Assembly (NCBI GenBank): GCA_028378565.1
Contig: JAONMX010000003.1
Coordinates: 1-64,000 of the forward strand
From: Bacteriovoracaceae bacterium
Lineage (GTDB): Bacteria > Bdellovibrionota > Bacteriovoracia > Bacteriovoracales > Bacteriovoracaceae
Length of the DNA: 64,000 nt
Reading direction: 5' to 3'
The notes beneath the pieces were generated by a model that saw nothing but the letters and a program-made list of their open reading frames with translations, had not been told where the DNA came from and ran no database searches. This document shows, in pieces, positions 37,706 through 46,473 of this stretch; position 1 is the stretch's first letter; the number at the start of each line of letters is the position of its first letter. A program made the position numbers and the translations under genes.

Positions 37706-39054
37706 TGACAAAAGTAAAATTCTTAGTAATTGGTGCTGGACCAACTGGAATTGGTTGTGCCTTAAGGTTTCTTGAAAAGGATATTCAAGATTTCCTACTA
37801 TTAGAAAAAAATGATTATGCCGGTGGCCTTGCGACAACCTTTACTGATGAAAAAGGTTTCATGTGGGATATTGGTGGGCATGTTCAATTCTCACATTATA
37901 AATATTTTGACGATGCTATGGAGTTAGCTCTCGGTAAGGATGGCTGGTTTCACCACCAAAGAGAATCTTGGGTGTGGATCAATGATCGCTTTGTTCCCTA
38001 CCCTTTCCAAAATAATATTCACCGACTAGACGAAGAAATCGCCTCGAAGTGTCTCATGGATATGAAAAACAGAGATACTTCAATAGATCCTGCTAATTTT
38101 AAAGATTGGCTCAAAAAGCAATTTGGTAGCAAACTTTGTGAGATCTTCATGTACCCCTACAACTATAAAGTCTGGGCCTTTGACTCATCAAAAATGTCAC
38201 ATCAATGGGTTAGTGAAAGAGTTTCTCCTATTGATGTTGAGAAGATTGAAAAGAACCTAGACGAAAAAATTGATCAAGTAAGCTGGGGTCCCAATGCCAC
38301 TTTTCAATTTCCTAAGAGAGGTGGAACTGGTGCCATATGGAAATCTCTGGCCAGTAAAATTCCAAAAGATAAGATTCGTTACAATTCTTCAGTTATGAAG
38401 ATAGATTTAAAACAAAAGTTTGTAGAGACCAACGGTGAAAAAATCTACTTTGAAAAAGTTTTATCGACTATGCCTCTCGATCAATTATGCTATATAACAA
38501 ATGAAATCCCTGATGACTTAACTAAGATGGCTAGAGACTTCAAGTTCTCGAATACCCACATTATTGGAGTTGGTGTAAAAGGCAAACTCTCCGATAACTT
38601 GAAGACCAAGTGTTGGATGTACTTTCCAGAAGATGATTGTCCTTTTTATAGAACAACGGTCTTTAGTAACTACAGTAAATATAACGTGCCTTCAGAAGAG
38701 TATTTCTCACTCATGACTGAGACAAGCTCGTCTGAAGAAAAAAAGGTGAATAAAGAAACTCTAGCAGATGATGTTATCAATGGACTAATAAAGACGAAAT
38801 TAATTAGCTCTGGTGATCAAATAGAAAGTGTCTTTAGCTATTCGACAAAGTATGGCTACCCCACTCCTTTTCTTAAGCGGGATAGCTATTTAGAAAAACT
38901 CATTCCCTACTTTGAAAGCAAAGACGTCTTTAGTCGAGGAAGGTTTGGCGGATGGAAGTATGAAGTAAGTAATCAGGACCATACATTCATGCAGGGTGTA
39001 GAGTGGGTGGATTTGATGATTGATAACAAAGCAGAGGAGACTTATATATTATGA
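37705..39054 (+). CDS. UDP-galactopyranose-mutase-like FAD-dependent oxidoreductase
   Basis: 449 residues. The FAD dinucleotide-binding motif VIGAGPTGIGCAL is at 8-20, followed by LEKNDYAGGLATT (~34) and the MWDIGGHVQFSHY segment, which resembles the flavin/substrate region of UDP-galactopyranose mutase and amine oxidases. The conserved C-terminal FAD closure is in VFSRGRFGGWKYE (~411). UGM is ~370-400 residues, so this is a larger relative. Co-occurrence with glycosyltransferases suggests modification of a nucleotide- or lipid-linked sugar. It overlaps both neighbours (TAATG, ATGA), so the three genes act together. Confidence 0.8.
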   Translation: MTKVKFLVIGAGPTGIGCALRFLEKDIQDFLLLEKNDYAGGLATTFTDEKGFMWDIGGHVQFSHYKYFDDAMELALGKDGWFHHQRESWVWINDRFVPYPFQNNIHRLDEEIASKCLMDMKNRDTSIDPANFKDWLKKQFGSKLCEIFMYPYNYKVWAFDSSKMSHQWVSERVSPIDVEKIEKNLDEKIDQVSWGPNATFQFPKRGGTGAIWKSLASKIPKDKIRYNSSVMKIDLKQKFVETNGEKIYFEKVLSTMPLDQLCYITNEIPDDLTKMARDFKFSNTHIIGVGVKGKLSDNLKTKCWMYFPEDDCPFYRTTVFSNYSKYNVPSEEYFSLMTETSSSEEKKVNKETLADDVINGLIKTKLISSGDQIESVFSYSTKYGYPTPFLKRDSYLEKLIPYFESKDVFSRGRFGGWKYEVSNQDHTFMQGVEWVDLMIDNKAEETYIL

Positions 39055-40790
39055 TTAGTGACCATCATAAAAAGTACTCAGTTCTTCAATGGTTAGCTCT
39101 ATTTTCTTTAATAGTAGCAGGAATATTTTTTCGATTCTATCATTTGGATGTGAGAGCTTTTCATCACGATGAATCTTTGCATGGCTACTATAGTTACCTA
39201 TTTTTTAAAGACTCTGCCTCTCATTTTTATAAGTACAACCCTCTTCTTCATGGACCTCTTCTTTATAACACTCTTCCTTTTTTTTACTGGATATTTGGCA
39301 TAACAAAATTTGTAAGTAGAATGCCGGTAGCACTCATTTCTAGTTTGCTTCTTATTATTCCTTTATATTTTAAAGATAAAATAAAATACTCGACCATGTT
39401 TCTGATTATCTCGTTATTAGCATTTTCCCCTAGCCTACTTTATTGGTCACGCTTTATACGTCATGATTTTTTTGTTTTACTTGGGCTCTCAATAATCTTG
39501 GTTGGTTACTTTATCCAACCTCCCTTTTGGAAAGCTCCTTTAATCGGTCTAGGTGCAGCTATACACTTTTGTACAAAAGAAAACTTCTTTGTCCACTTAG
39601 CTCTACTTATTGGTTTTGTTATTTTTGAATCAATATTAAATTACTTTTCCACAGATTATCGAGAAACGCTGATTCATAAGACTTTATCTTATATCAAGCA
39701 TAACTTTTTACCCTTCCTAATCGGAGTTGTTCTCTTTAGTTTAATCTCTACCTATTTCTATACTTTTGGTTTTCAATATTGGGATGGAATTATAGATGGT
39801 CTCTACAGAAAAAGTCTTACCTACTGGTTCCACCAACATCAAGTTGAAAGAATAAGTGGTCCTTTCTCATATCTATCAATCATACTCTCTCTTTATGACC
39901 CTTGGATCATCTTCTTTCTTTCTATCCATCTCATTTTATTTTATCGATCAATGGAATGGTTACCAAGACTTGGCTTTTTCCTAACATTCCTATTAAGCTT
40001 TCTCTTTTACTTCATGTTTGAAAAACAAATGTTCCTCTATCCTTTCTTTAAAGATATTTTAAAAATTAAAACACCTATTGATTTTTGGCTTTATTTTCCA
40101 CTTATTTACCACGCTGTTACGGTTACTGCTCATTATCTGAGAAGTGAGCAAAAGACTCTTGCTGTTAGTGGTTACTTATTCTTTTCATCTTTATTTACTT
40201 ATAGCTACTTAGGCGAAAAAGTTCCATGGTTAGCAGTCTATCCACTTATTGCTGGAATTATTTTTCTTTCTTTTCATTTATCAAAAGAGTTATCTTTTCA
40301 CTGGAGTATCTTTTTTGTTCCAATACTTTTTCTCAATATTCACCGTTCTTACGTTATTAATTTTCAAGATGTTAATGAAAATCGACATGCCATTTCACAG
40401 GTACAAACGACAAAAGACTATGAGACGAAAGCATTAAGTATTATCAAAGAAATAGAAAATGCCCCTGAAGAGGCACTGCCAAGAGTATTGGCGTATGGAA
40501 CAAATGTTTGGCCTCTTGCCTATTACTTTAGAGATAATATTACATTTGATTATAACCAGTCAGAAAAGAACTTTGAACGATATGATTATATCTTTTTAGA
40601 TCATCGTCATTTAAAACTAGTCAAAGACATGAGCCAATTTGATATGAAAGTCTTGCCCATGAGGCATTGGTGGACTCCAGATCAAAGAAGTATTACTTGG
40701 TCTGGTTATTTTAACACACTCGTTTTTTTGAAACCTTGGAGTAATCCTGGTGTAAAAAATTCATATCTCTTAAAAAAGAAAACTTACTGA
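39051..40790 (+). CDS. Agl23/TIGR03663-like polytopic glycosyltransferase
   Basis: 579 residues, around 12 TM segments. The N-terminal first loop contains FYHLDVRAFHHDESLHGYY (~28-46), the Asp/Glu-containing loop of PMT-type (GT39) enzymes, matching TIGR03663 (archaeal Agl23-associated). YNPLLHGPLLYN follows. Such proteins use polyprenyl-phosphate sugars and act on the outer face of the inner membrane. The C-terminal ~120 residues are soluble. It overlaps the flavoprotein by 4 bp (ATGA) and the convergent secreted protein by 7 bp. The DPM1-like enzyme at 44.3 kb may make its lipid donor. Confidence 0.82.
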   Translation: MISDHHKKYSVLQWLALFSLIVAGIFFRFYHLDVRAFHHDESLHGYYSYLFFKDSASHFYKYNPLLHGPLLYNTLPFFYWIFGITKFVSRMPVALISSLLLIIPLYFKDKIKYSTMFLIISLLAFSPSLLYWSRFIRHDFFVLLGLSIILVGYFIQPPFWKAPLIGLGAAIHFCTKENFFVHLALLIGFVIFESILNYFSTDYRETLIHKTLSYIKHNFLPFLIGVVLFSLISTYFYTFGFQYWDGIIDGLYRKSLTYWFHQHQVERISGPFSYLSIILSLYDPWIIFFLSIHLILFYRSMEWLPRLGFFLTFLLSFLFYFMFEKQMFLYPFFKDILKIKTPIDFWLYFPLIYHAVTVTAHYLRSEQKTLAVSGYLFFSSLFTYSYLGEKVPWLAVYPLIAGIIFLSFHLSKELSFHWSIFFVPILFLNIHRSYVINFQDVNENRHAISQVQTTKDYETKALSIIKEIENAPEEALPRVLAYGTNVWPLAYYFRDNITFDYNQSEKNFERYDYIFLDHRHLKLVKDMSQFDMKVLPMRHWWTPDQRSITWSGYFNTLVFLKPWSNPGVKNSYLLKKKTY

Positions 40791-41503
40791 ACTGAAATAA
40801 AGTATTGGTAGGACTCAGCACCTTTTGTCTTCTGATTTTCTAAACCAGAAGCAATATCGAGACTTGTAGATGAGTTCTTTAAGTCCTGAACGACTTCACC
40901 GATATTTAATTCTTTTCCTTTTGATATTATTACTTTTGTTGAGATATCATTACCATCAGTTGATTGCGTATACACATCAAGCAAATAATTACTCTTACCA
41001 CTTTTGCTACAAACGAGCTCAACTTTGTTGTTATTAACCATGATATGGCCTCTCAAACCTTCTGTCAGAACCAGCCGGCTAACTCTTTGTGAACCTGATT
41101 TTTCAATGGTTTTAGAAATATTTGTATTATTGCCAAGCTTTAGATTGTCTTGTTCTTTATTTAAAAGACTGACTCTTCGCATTTTAAAATAACAATTCTG
41201 CGGTACCAATTTGTTACGAACAATACTGTTGGCACCGCTGCTACTATCGTAAGTTCGAATTATTTTGAATCGTCTTGATATCCACTTTTCAAATAACTCT
41301 TTTCTTGAGCTTTCAATATTGGCCTCAACACAATGTAGGCTTTCTCTGGTGAAGACCTTATCTTTTTTAGCAAGGATAGGAATCAGGTGAGACTTAACTG
41401 ATGTTAATGAGACATTATTTTCAAAACAAAAGCCTATTAAATTATTTGCGTGAGCACTTACTAAAAAAAGTGATGCCATAAATAAGCGAAAGAAGGTATT
41501 CAT
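40784..41503 (-). CDS. secreted protein of unknown function
   Basis: 239 residues with a Sec signal peptide (FRLFMASLFLVSAHA). The mature part has four cysteines and a C-terminal beta-rich stretch (VLTEGLRGHIMVNNNKVELVC...STKVIISKGKELNIGEVVQDL). That pattern loosely recalls SAF/FlgA-like domains of pilus and flagellar assembly proteins (repeated 'kG..l..Gevv'), but I would not name it. Its ATG directly follows the stop of the DtxR-like gene, so they are co-transcribed. Confidence 0.65.
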   Translation of the reverse strand: MNTFFRLFMASLFLVSAHANNLIGFCFENNVSLTSVKSHLIPILAKKDKVFTRESLHCVEANIESSRKELFEKWISRRFKIIRTYDSSSGANSIVRNKLVPQNCYFKMRRVSLLNKEQDNLKLGNNTNISKTIEKSGSQRVSRLVLTEGLRGHIMVNNNKVELVCSKSGKSNYLLDVYTQSTDGNDISTKVIISKGKELNIGEVVQDLKNSSTSLDIASGLENQKTKGAESYQYFISVQ

Positions 41504-42061
41504 TTAAATGTCTGTTGTATCTAAATGTTTATCACCAATTTGGCTTTCAACAAAATCATCGGCAGTTTTAAATTGGCATAGATCAAGAGCTGTTTGAAAC
41601 TTAAAGTTTTCTGGAATTGTTCCACCACTTTCCTTAATTTTCTCACAAGTACAAGCAAGGTCCTTCAGAAAATCAAAAAACTTCTCACTGGTTTCTTCGC
41701 TCATTAGGTGTTCCATTTGGCAGCTATCATTTTCTGCAACTTCTTCACTTACACCCACAAAATCTCTTAGGAAGTAAAAGAGAAGCGTTCGACTTGATAA
41801 AATGCGATGAACTTCCTGGTGGCCTTTATCACTTAGGATAAGAAATTTACTATCATCTTCCTCGTCAACATAACCTTTCTTTTTAAGGTTATTGATTGCA
41901 GTTGAAACACTTCCTTTAGTTAGTTGAAGGTCCTTAGCAATATCTGTGACTCGAGCATATCCTTTTGATTCCTTTAACTTATGAATCGTTAAAAGGTAGT
42001 GAACCATATTATGGCTCAATTCAGGATCATTTAGGTGATTTTTATCAATTGATTTTGTCAT
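41504..42061 (-). CDS. DtxR/MntR-family metal-dependent transcriptional regulator
   Basis: 185 residues. The N-terminal winged helix (HNMVHYLLTIHKLKES, VTDIAKDLQLTKGSVSTAINNLKKKGYV) is followed by the dimerisation domain holding metal ligands C114, E117 and H118 in NDSCQMEHLMSEET. This arrangement (Cys/Glu/His) is typical of DtxR/IdeR-type metal sensors (Fe or Mn). There is no SH3-like C-terminal domain, as in MntR. It is coupled to a secreted protein gene. No metal transporter is next to it, so the regulon is not visible here. Confidence 0.85.
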   Translation of the reverse strand: MTKSIDKNHLNDPELSHNMVHYLLTIHKLKESKGYARVTDIAKDLQLTKGSVSTAINNLKKKGYVDEEDDSKFLILSDKGHQEVHRILSSRTLLFYFLRDFVGVSEEVAENDSCQMEHLMSEETSEKFFDFLKDLACTCEKIKESGGTIPENFKFQTALDLCQFKTADDFVESQIGDKHLDTTDI

Positions 42062-42233
42062 ATATAATTTTTAGCAACCCTTACCTATGGGGTCAATCGA
42101 CAATTTTTTATTGCATACCTTTGTCTATCTCTATAACTATAAGTCACTGTAATTACGTAATTAATCACCGAATATATTTTCCTATCTCCTTAAAAATCCG
42201 TTCAATGTTAAAATATAGCCTAGGAGTAAAGTC

Positions 42234-43844
42234 ATGAAAGTTTTAAGTTTTCTTATTATAAGTTTGATTTCAATATCTTCATTTTCCGAAGGTGCTGTTG
42301 GTAATACACGTGCAGGAGAAGGAAACACAGAAGAGATGAATCTTACTGACCAAGATCGTTGGGAGTCTCAAACCTATATTCATGAAGGAAGAGCAAAGAG
42401 ACTTAAAGATGAGGAATGTGCCAAATTAGACGACCCAAGAACCTGTCAAGGATCAGACCCAGGCTTCAAGTATAAAGGTATGGATTCAAATATGGTGAAG
42501 GCCATTTCAAAGGCCTACTCAATGATTCTTGGTTTTACCGATGGATCGTTTAAGGCCGGAGAAAATGCTAAAACTGAAACAGTTACGACAGAGAAGACTG
42601 TAAATGATAAAAAAGTAACAGAAACCACTGAAGAGAAACAAGATCAACAAGATTATTGTAAGTATGTGGCCATGGGTGGTGAGGCCATCGCCATGTTTCA
42701 ACAACAAGCGGCTCAGCAAAACTTAGTCAATCTCGACAATGGTAATCAAAATAGTATTCAAAAGAAATCATTAGAAAAAGCAGCAAGATCCCATAGGGAA
42801 AGATCAAAAACAGCGAAAATGCAGGAGATGACTTGGGGTGCAACAACCGCTTGTTATACGTGGTATGCAGCTCAAGCCTTCATGGGAAATATTCAACATA
42901 GTTTTGGTCTATGGGCCAAGCTTGCAGGTGCTTATTTATTATTTGACTTCTACGGCACAGAAAAAGATAAGCAACAAGAATATGCCGATCAAGTAAAGGC
43001 CATTGCCGATAAACTTCCTGGGCCGGGCGATTGTAATGCCATTACAGATACAGATTGTTACTGTGCTGAAAAATCTACAATGTATGATCCTAGATGTATG
43101 CCCTTTGTTCAAAAGAGAAAGATGGCCAATACATCCTACGCCGTTCCTTGTTTAGATAAGGAAATGAAAGCGGATGTCCAATGCCAGTGTATTGATGAAG
43201 AATCATGTTTTGATTCTCGCTTCTTCCAAGATATCAATGGTCCTGGTTTAGGAAATTTTTTAAATTCTCCAATTGGAAGCCAGTTTAAAGCTCTAACAAG
43301 AGGCGAGTATCAAGGTGGTAGAGTTGATACAACTTCCGGTCGAAATACTTCTGCCATTAAAAAAGCAATTGATGACTTAATGGATAAGAAAGGTGGTCCT
43401 GCTGATCCTGACCTTAATAAAGATCAAATGGAAGAAGCTAAGCTCATTGCTAGTGGTGGAATACCTCTAGGCCTTGCTAAAACATTAGCGAGCACGCCAT
43501 TTGATAAAAATGCACAGAAACAATACGCGAAGTTTAAGAACCGTTTTAATAGACCAATCAAATATAATGCAAAATCAAAAAAGAATGGGCCTAAAGTTTT
43601 AACATTCTCAGGCGGTAGTGGCTTAAGACCTAATAAAAAGAAAACAAGAAATAATGGAATGGATTTTTCAAAAATGTTTAATAAAAATAAAAAGAAGAAA
43701 GCAAACTCAAATGGAAAAGTTTTAAACTTTGCAGGAGAAGCTTCAAGGCAGGCCCAAATCTCCAAAAATACTGACCGGCCGATTTTTGATATTATCAGTA
43801 GAAGATATAGAGTTTCTGGCTGGAGAAGACTAGAACTTAAATAA
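42234..43844 (+). CDS. secreted Cys-rich protein of unknown function
   Basis: 536 residues. The signal peptide (FLIISLISISSFSEG) is followed by a polar N-terminal region, a long Gln/Ala-rich helix (IAMFQQQAAQQN), a possible membrane-associated or hydrophobic segment (ACYTWYAAQAFMG...LWAKLAGAYLLF), a Cys cluster (DCNAITDTDCYCAEKS... CQCIDEESC), and a basic C-terminal tail with NKNKKKK. GGAG is 8 bases before the ATG. It starts a short operon with a CxxC oxidoreductase 13 bp later and a glycosyltransferase. The CxxC protein next door could act on its disulfides. No family recognised; an envelope or exported role is inferred. Confidence 0.75.
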   Translation: MKVLSFLIISLISISSFSEGAVGNTRAGEGNTEEMNLTDQDRWESQTYIHEGRAKRLKDEECAKLDDPRTCQGSDPGFKYKGMDSNMVKAISKAYSMILGFTDGSFKAGENAKTETVTTEKTVNDKKVTETTEEKQDQQDYCKYVAMGGEAIAMFQQQAAQQNLVNLDNGNQNSIQKKSLEKAARSHRERSKTAKMQEMTWGATTACYTWYAAQAFMGNIQHSFGLWAKLAGAYLLFDFYGTEKDKQQEYADQVKAIADKLPGPGDCNAITDTDCYCAEKSTMYDPRCMPFVQKRKMANTSYAVPCLDKEMKADVQCQCIDEESCFDSRFFQDINGPGLGNFLNSPIGSQFKALTRGEYQGGRVDTTSGRNTSAIKKAIDDLMDKKGGPADPDLNKDQMEEAKLIASGGIPLGLAKTLASTPFDKNAQKQYAKFKNRFNRPIKYNAKSKKNGPKVLTFSGGSGLRPNKKKTRNNGMDFSKMFNKNKKKKANSNGKVLNFAGEASRQAQISKNTDRPIFDIISRRYRVSGWRRLELK

Positions 43845-43856
43845 ATGGAGTTACTC

Positions 43857-44243
43857 ATGGAAGAGAATAAACTAAAATTTCCGGTAATCTTATTTGATTC
43901 AAAATGTCCTATGTGTGTCAGGTTCTCCCATGCTATTAAAAAGTTAGATCCGAACTCCGAAAAAGTTCATGTGACTGATCTCCACCAAGAATGGATTTAC
44001 AAAACCTATCCTCAACTAAGCTATGAAAAAACTGTTCAAGAAATTCATTTTCTTAAAAGTGAAGATGAAGTTTTTTGCGGATCACAGGCCATAAGTGAAG
44101 TTTTAAGTCTCATTCCTCAGGCCAAAAAATTCAGCTGGCTCATAGAGTCAAACAGCGGAAAGAAGGCCATCGAATTCTTCTACAGCACTACTAACAAGCT
44201 AAAACATTCATTGCACAAGTCTTGCTCAGAGTGTACAAAATAA
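43857..44243 (+). CDS. DCC-family (DUF393) thiol-disulfide oxidoreductase-like protein
   Basis: 128 residues from the ATG at 43857 (GGAG 6 bases upstream; an ATG at 43845 is less well placed). The DCC motif is VILFDSKCPMC with CxxC at 17-20. The conserved VHVTDLHQ and LPQ-like features follow, and a C-terminal pair C-x-x-C (SCSEC) may bind metal. PF04134 proteins are thioredoxin-like redox proteins, mostly cytoplasmic. Its place after the Cys-rich secreted gene suggests, but does not show, a shared redox process. Confidence 0.8.
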   Translation: MEENKLKFPVILFDSKCPMCVRFSHAIKKLDPNSEKVHVTDLHQEWIYKTYPQLSYEKTVQEIHFLKSEDEVFCGSQAISEVLSLIPQAKKFSWLIESNSGKKAIEFFYSTTNKLKHSLHKSCSECTK

Positions 44244-44276
44244 GCAAGTGAAACGGTACTCTCAGTTGGATATGTT

Positions 44277-45014
44277 ATGGATATTAAAGAATTACCTTTT
44301 GATAAAACACTGATTATTATTCCTACATTTAACGAAATAGATAATATTGAAAATATGATTACAACGCTATTTTCAAAGTATCCTGCTGTATCAATTCTTA
44401 TCATTGAAGATGGCTCACCTGACGGTACTGCTGACGTTGTAAAGAGACTTCAGAGTACTAATGCAAATCTTCACATGATCCAAAGAACAGGTAAGCAGGG
44501 GCTTGCTACGGCTTATACAACCGGCTTTAAGTGGGCACTAGAAAGAGACTACCAATTTGTCTTTGAAATGGACTGTGACTTTTCTCATGATCCTGCCCAT
44601 GTAAAAGACTTACTAAATGCGGCTCAAGACTACGACCTGGTTATTGGCTCACGCTATATAAATGGAATAAGAATTATAAACTGGCCTTTTAAGCGTTTGT
44701 TACTTAGTTACCTCGCAAGTATTTATACTCGATTTGTTACTGGCCTTCCGATTCAAGATACCACTGGTGGTTTTAAATGTTTTACTCGTAAAGCACTAGA
44801 GTCACTTGATTTAGATGGCATCATTGCGAAAGGTTATATCTTTCAATTAGAACTCAATTATAAAGTATGGAGCAAAGGCTTAAGACTCAAAGAAGTTCCC
44901 ATCGTTTTTTATGAAAGAGCTCATGGTGTATCAAAAATGGGTGGCGGAATTATTTTCGAAGCACTCTTCGCTGTATTAAAGTTAAGGTTTAAGAAACTAC
45001 TAGGAACCCTATAG
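44277..45014 (+). CDS. DPM1-like polyprenyl-phosphate glycosyltransferase (GT2)
   Basis: 245 residues, the length of dolichyl-phosphate mannose synthase (DPM1). IIIPTFNEIDNIE (~14), IEDGSPDGTADVV (~42), EMDCDFSHDP (DxD, ~93), IGSRY (~118) and the TTGGFKCF segment (~159) are all typical. No C-terminal TM region, as in soluble DPM1. It makes polyprenyl-phosphate-sugar on the cytoplasmic side of the inner membrane, the donor used by PMT/Agl23-like enzymes such as the one at 39-40.8 kb. Probably co-transcribed with the upstream two genes. Confidence 0.87.
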   Translation: MDIKELPFDKTLIIIPTFNEIDNIENMITTLFSKYPAVSILIIEDGSPDGTADVVKRLQSTNANLHMIQRTGKQGLATAYTTGFKWALERDYQFVFEMDCDFSHDPAHVKDLLNAAQDYDLVIGSRYINGIRIINWPFKRLLLSYLASIYTRFVTGLPIQDTTGGFKCFTRKALESLDLDGIIAKGYIFQLELNYKVWSKGLRLKEVPIVFYERAHGVSKMGGGIIFEALFAVLKLRFKKLLGTL

Positions 45015-45016
45015 AG

Positions 45017-45118
45017 TTATTTTCCAAAGAGCTTAAAGAAACCACCTTTTTTCGGTTTCTTACCGTGCTTCTTTTCATACTCTCTATCAGCAATATCTTT
45101 TTCCGTTTTCTCTAGTTG
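45017..45118 (-). other. in-frame continuation after the amber stop of the secreted hydrolase
   Basis: Immediately after the TAG at 45121-45119 the same frame stays open for 33 codons to a TAA at 45019-45017. It begins QLEKTEKDIADREYEKK and continues with a Lys/Gly/Phe-rich end (GGFFKLFGK). The composition is protein-like, and the extension ends 2 bp from the convergent glycosyltransferase stop, exactly where an intact gene would end. One C-to-T change (CAG to TAG) would explain the stop. Confidence 0.7.
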
Positions 45119-46417
45119 CTAAGTGTTTTCTTCTAGTTTTCCTTGCCAGTATTCAACAGATGCCCTTAAATCTCTATCTTTATTTTTTTGCTCTGAGGAT
45201 GCTGCTCGATAAATTCCTAAGACTCTTTCGATGGCAATATTTCTTGCTTGATAATCAATAAGTCTTGCATCTAAATCTAGCTTACTAGGATCACTCTTAA
45301 AAACTTTTGCATAAAGAGAAATGGCTTTTTTTACTTCAGGACTATGATTAATATTGTGATGACCTTCTTCAATAAATTTTGCTAACTGAAGCATTGAGAA
45401 AGGATCAAATTGCTCATACTCAAGAATCTCTGGATATTTTCGAATAAAGTTTTCAACTTTATCAAACTCACCTCTTGCAAGATGATTGTTTAGCCTTTCT
45501 AAAGTGTGAGGATTAATCTCATCATCTACGGTAAGCCCCTTTTCAGAATGTACCATCAGCATACTCACACCTGGAAGCATCAGCTCAGAGACACCTTTGT
45601 AAAATTGTCCCAAAACTCCTCTAAAGCAGTCCATTCCTCTATTATGTTGATCAGTAATATCTTGATTAATCCCATTCCAAACATAATCGCTATTATCTAC
45701 CCCAGTATGAGATAGCTTCATCTTAATATTTTCAACTCCTGGGATGGCAGAAGAATGAAGTTTTTCATCTTCGTCTTGCCAGTAGTTCTTCCAAACTTTA
45801 ACTTTCTTTTTGATTGCCTTTATTCTCTTTTTTGTAAAATCCCTTGGGTACCTTAAGCAGTCTGGAGATGAACCGCCAAAGACTCCATAATCTGAAATAC
45901 CACAATGAACTTTAGATATTGGATCTATTGTATAGAGATTATTAATAGGAATATCTTTATCTAAACTTTCTGCCATGGTCATTGCAAGCCACCCACCATG
46001 ACTTTGTCCAACCAAATTGACCTGCCGAACTCCAAGCTCAGCAGAAGCATTAAAATCTTTTTCAATTGCTTCTTTAAAAACTTTTTCTCTATCTTCAGTT
46101 TCAGGTTTTTTTAATTCAATGACTTTATTTGGTTCTGTTGAGCTTACATAATAGATATTTCCACTCATATCATGACAGCTTACAATATAAGGGTTTTGAG
46201 CAATCGAAATCTGCCCCTCTGCTTGTTGTTCAAAAAGTTTGGAGTGCATATCACTTAGAATAGGAGTTACTTTTGAACCTATGACTTCATCTTTATCATT
46301 TTTAACTGGCTCAAACCCACAAGAGTTAAACCCACCCATAATCACATTAAGTGTTTGAGCATAATGATTAAAAGAAATTAAAAATAAGAAAAAAATAAAT
46401 ATTTTTTTACCGATCAC
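45119..46417 (-). CDS. secreted alpha/beta-hydrolase-like protein (amber stop before full length)
   Basis: 432 residues to the TAG. A GTG start and signal peptide (FIFFLFLISFNHYAQ) export it. The nucleophile elbow is VGQSHGGWLAM (serine near 150, GxSxG), with a following TIDPIS strand that may hold the acid, as in lipase/esterase folds; the His is probably HTGVDNSDY or nearby. Residues 300-432 are helical and unlike hydrolases. The frame continues for 33 more sensible codons after the TAG, so the gene may be recently shortened or read through. Substrate unknown: ester, lipid or peptidoglycan-linked acyl are possible. Confidence 0.75.
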   Translation of the reverse strand: MIGKKIFIFFLFLISFNHYAQTLNVIMGGFNSCGFEPVKNDKDEVIGSKVTPILSDMHSKLFEQQAEGQISIAQNPYIVSCHDMSGNIYYVSSTEPNKVIELKKPETEDREKVFKEAIEKDFNASAELGVRQVNLVGQSHGGWLAMTMAESLDKDIPINNLYTIDPISKVHCGISDYGVFGGSSPDCLRYPRDFTKKRIKAIKKKVKVWKNYWQDEDEKLHSSAIPGVENIKMKLSHTGVDNSDYVWNGINQDITDQHNRGMDCFRGVLGQFYKGVSELMLPGVSMLMVHSEKGLTVDDEINPHTLERLNNHLARGEFDKVENFIRKYPEILEYEQFDPFSMLQLAKFIEEGHHNINHSPEVKKAISLYAKVFKSDPSKLDLDARLIDYQARNIAIERVLGIYRAASSEQKNKDRDLRASVEYWQGKLEENT

Positions 46418-46473
46418 AACAAATCTTCTGTCTCCCAGCAGACTTATCGGATAATAGACTCACTAATATTAAT

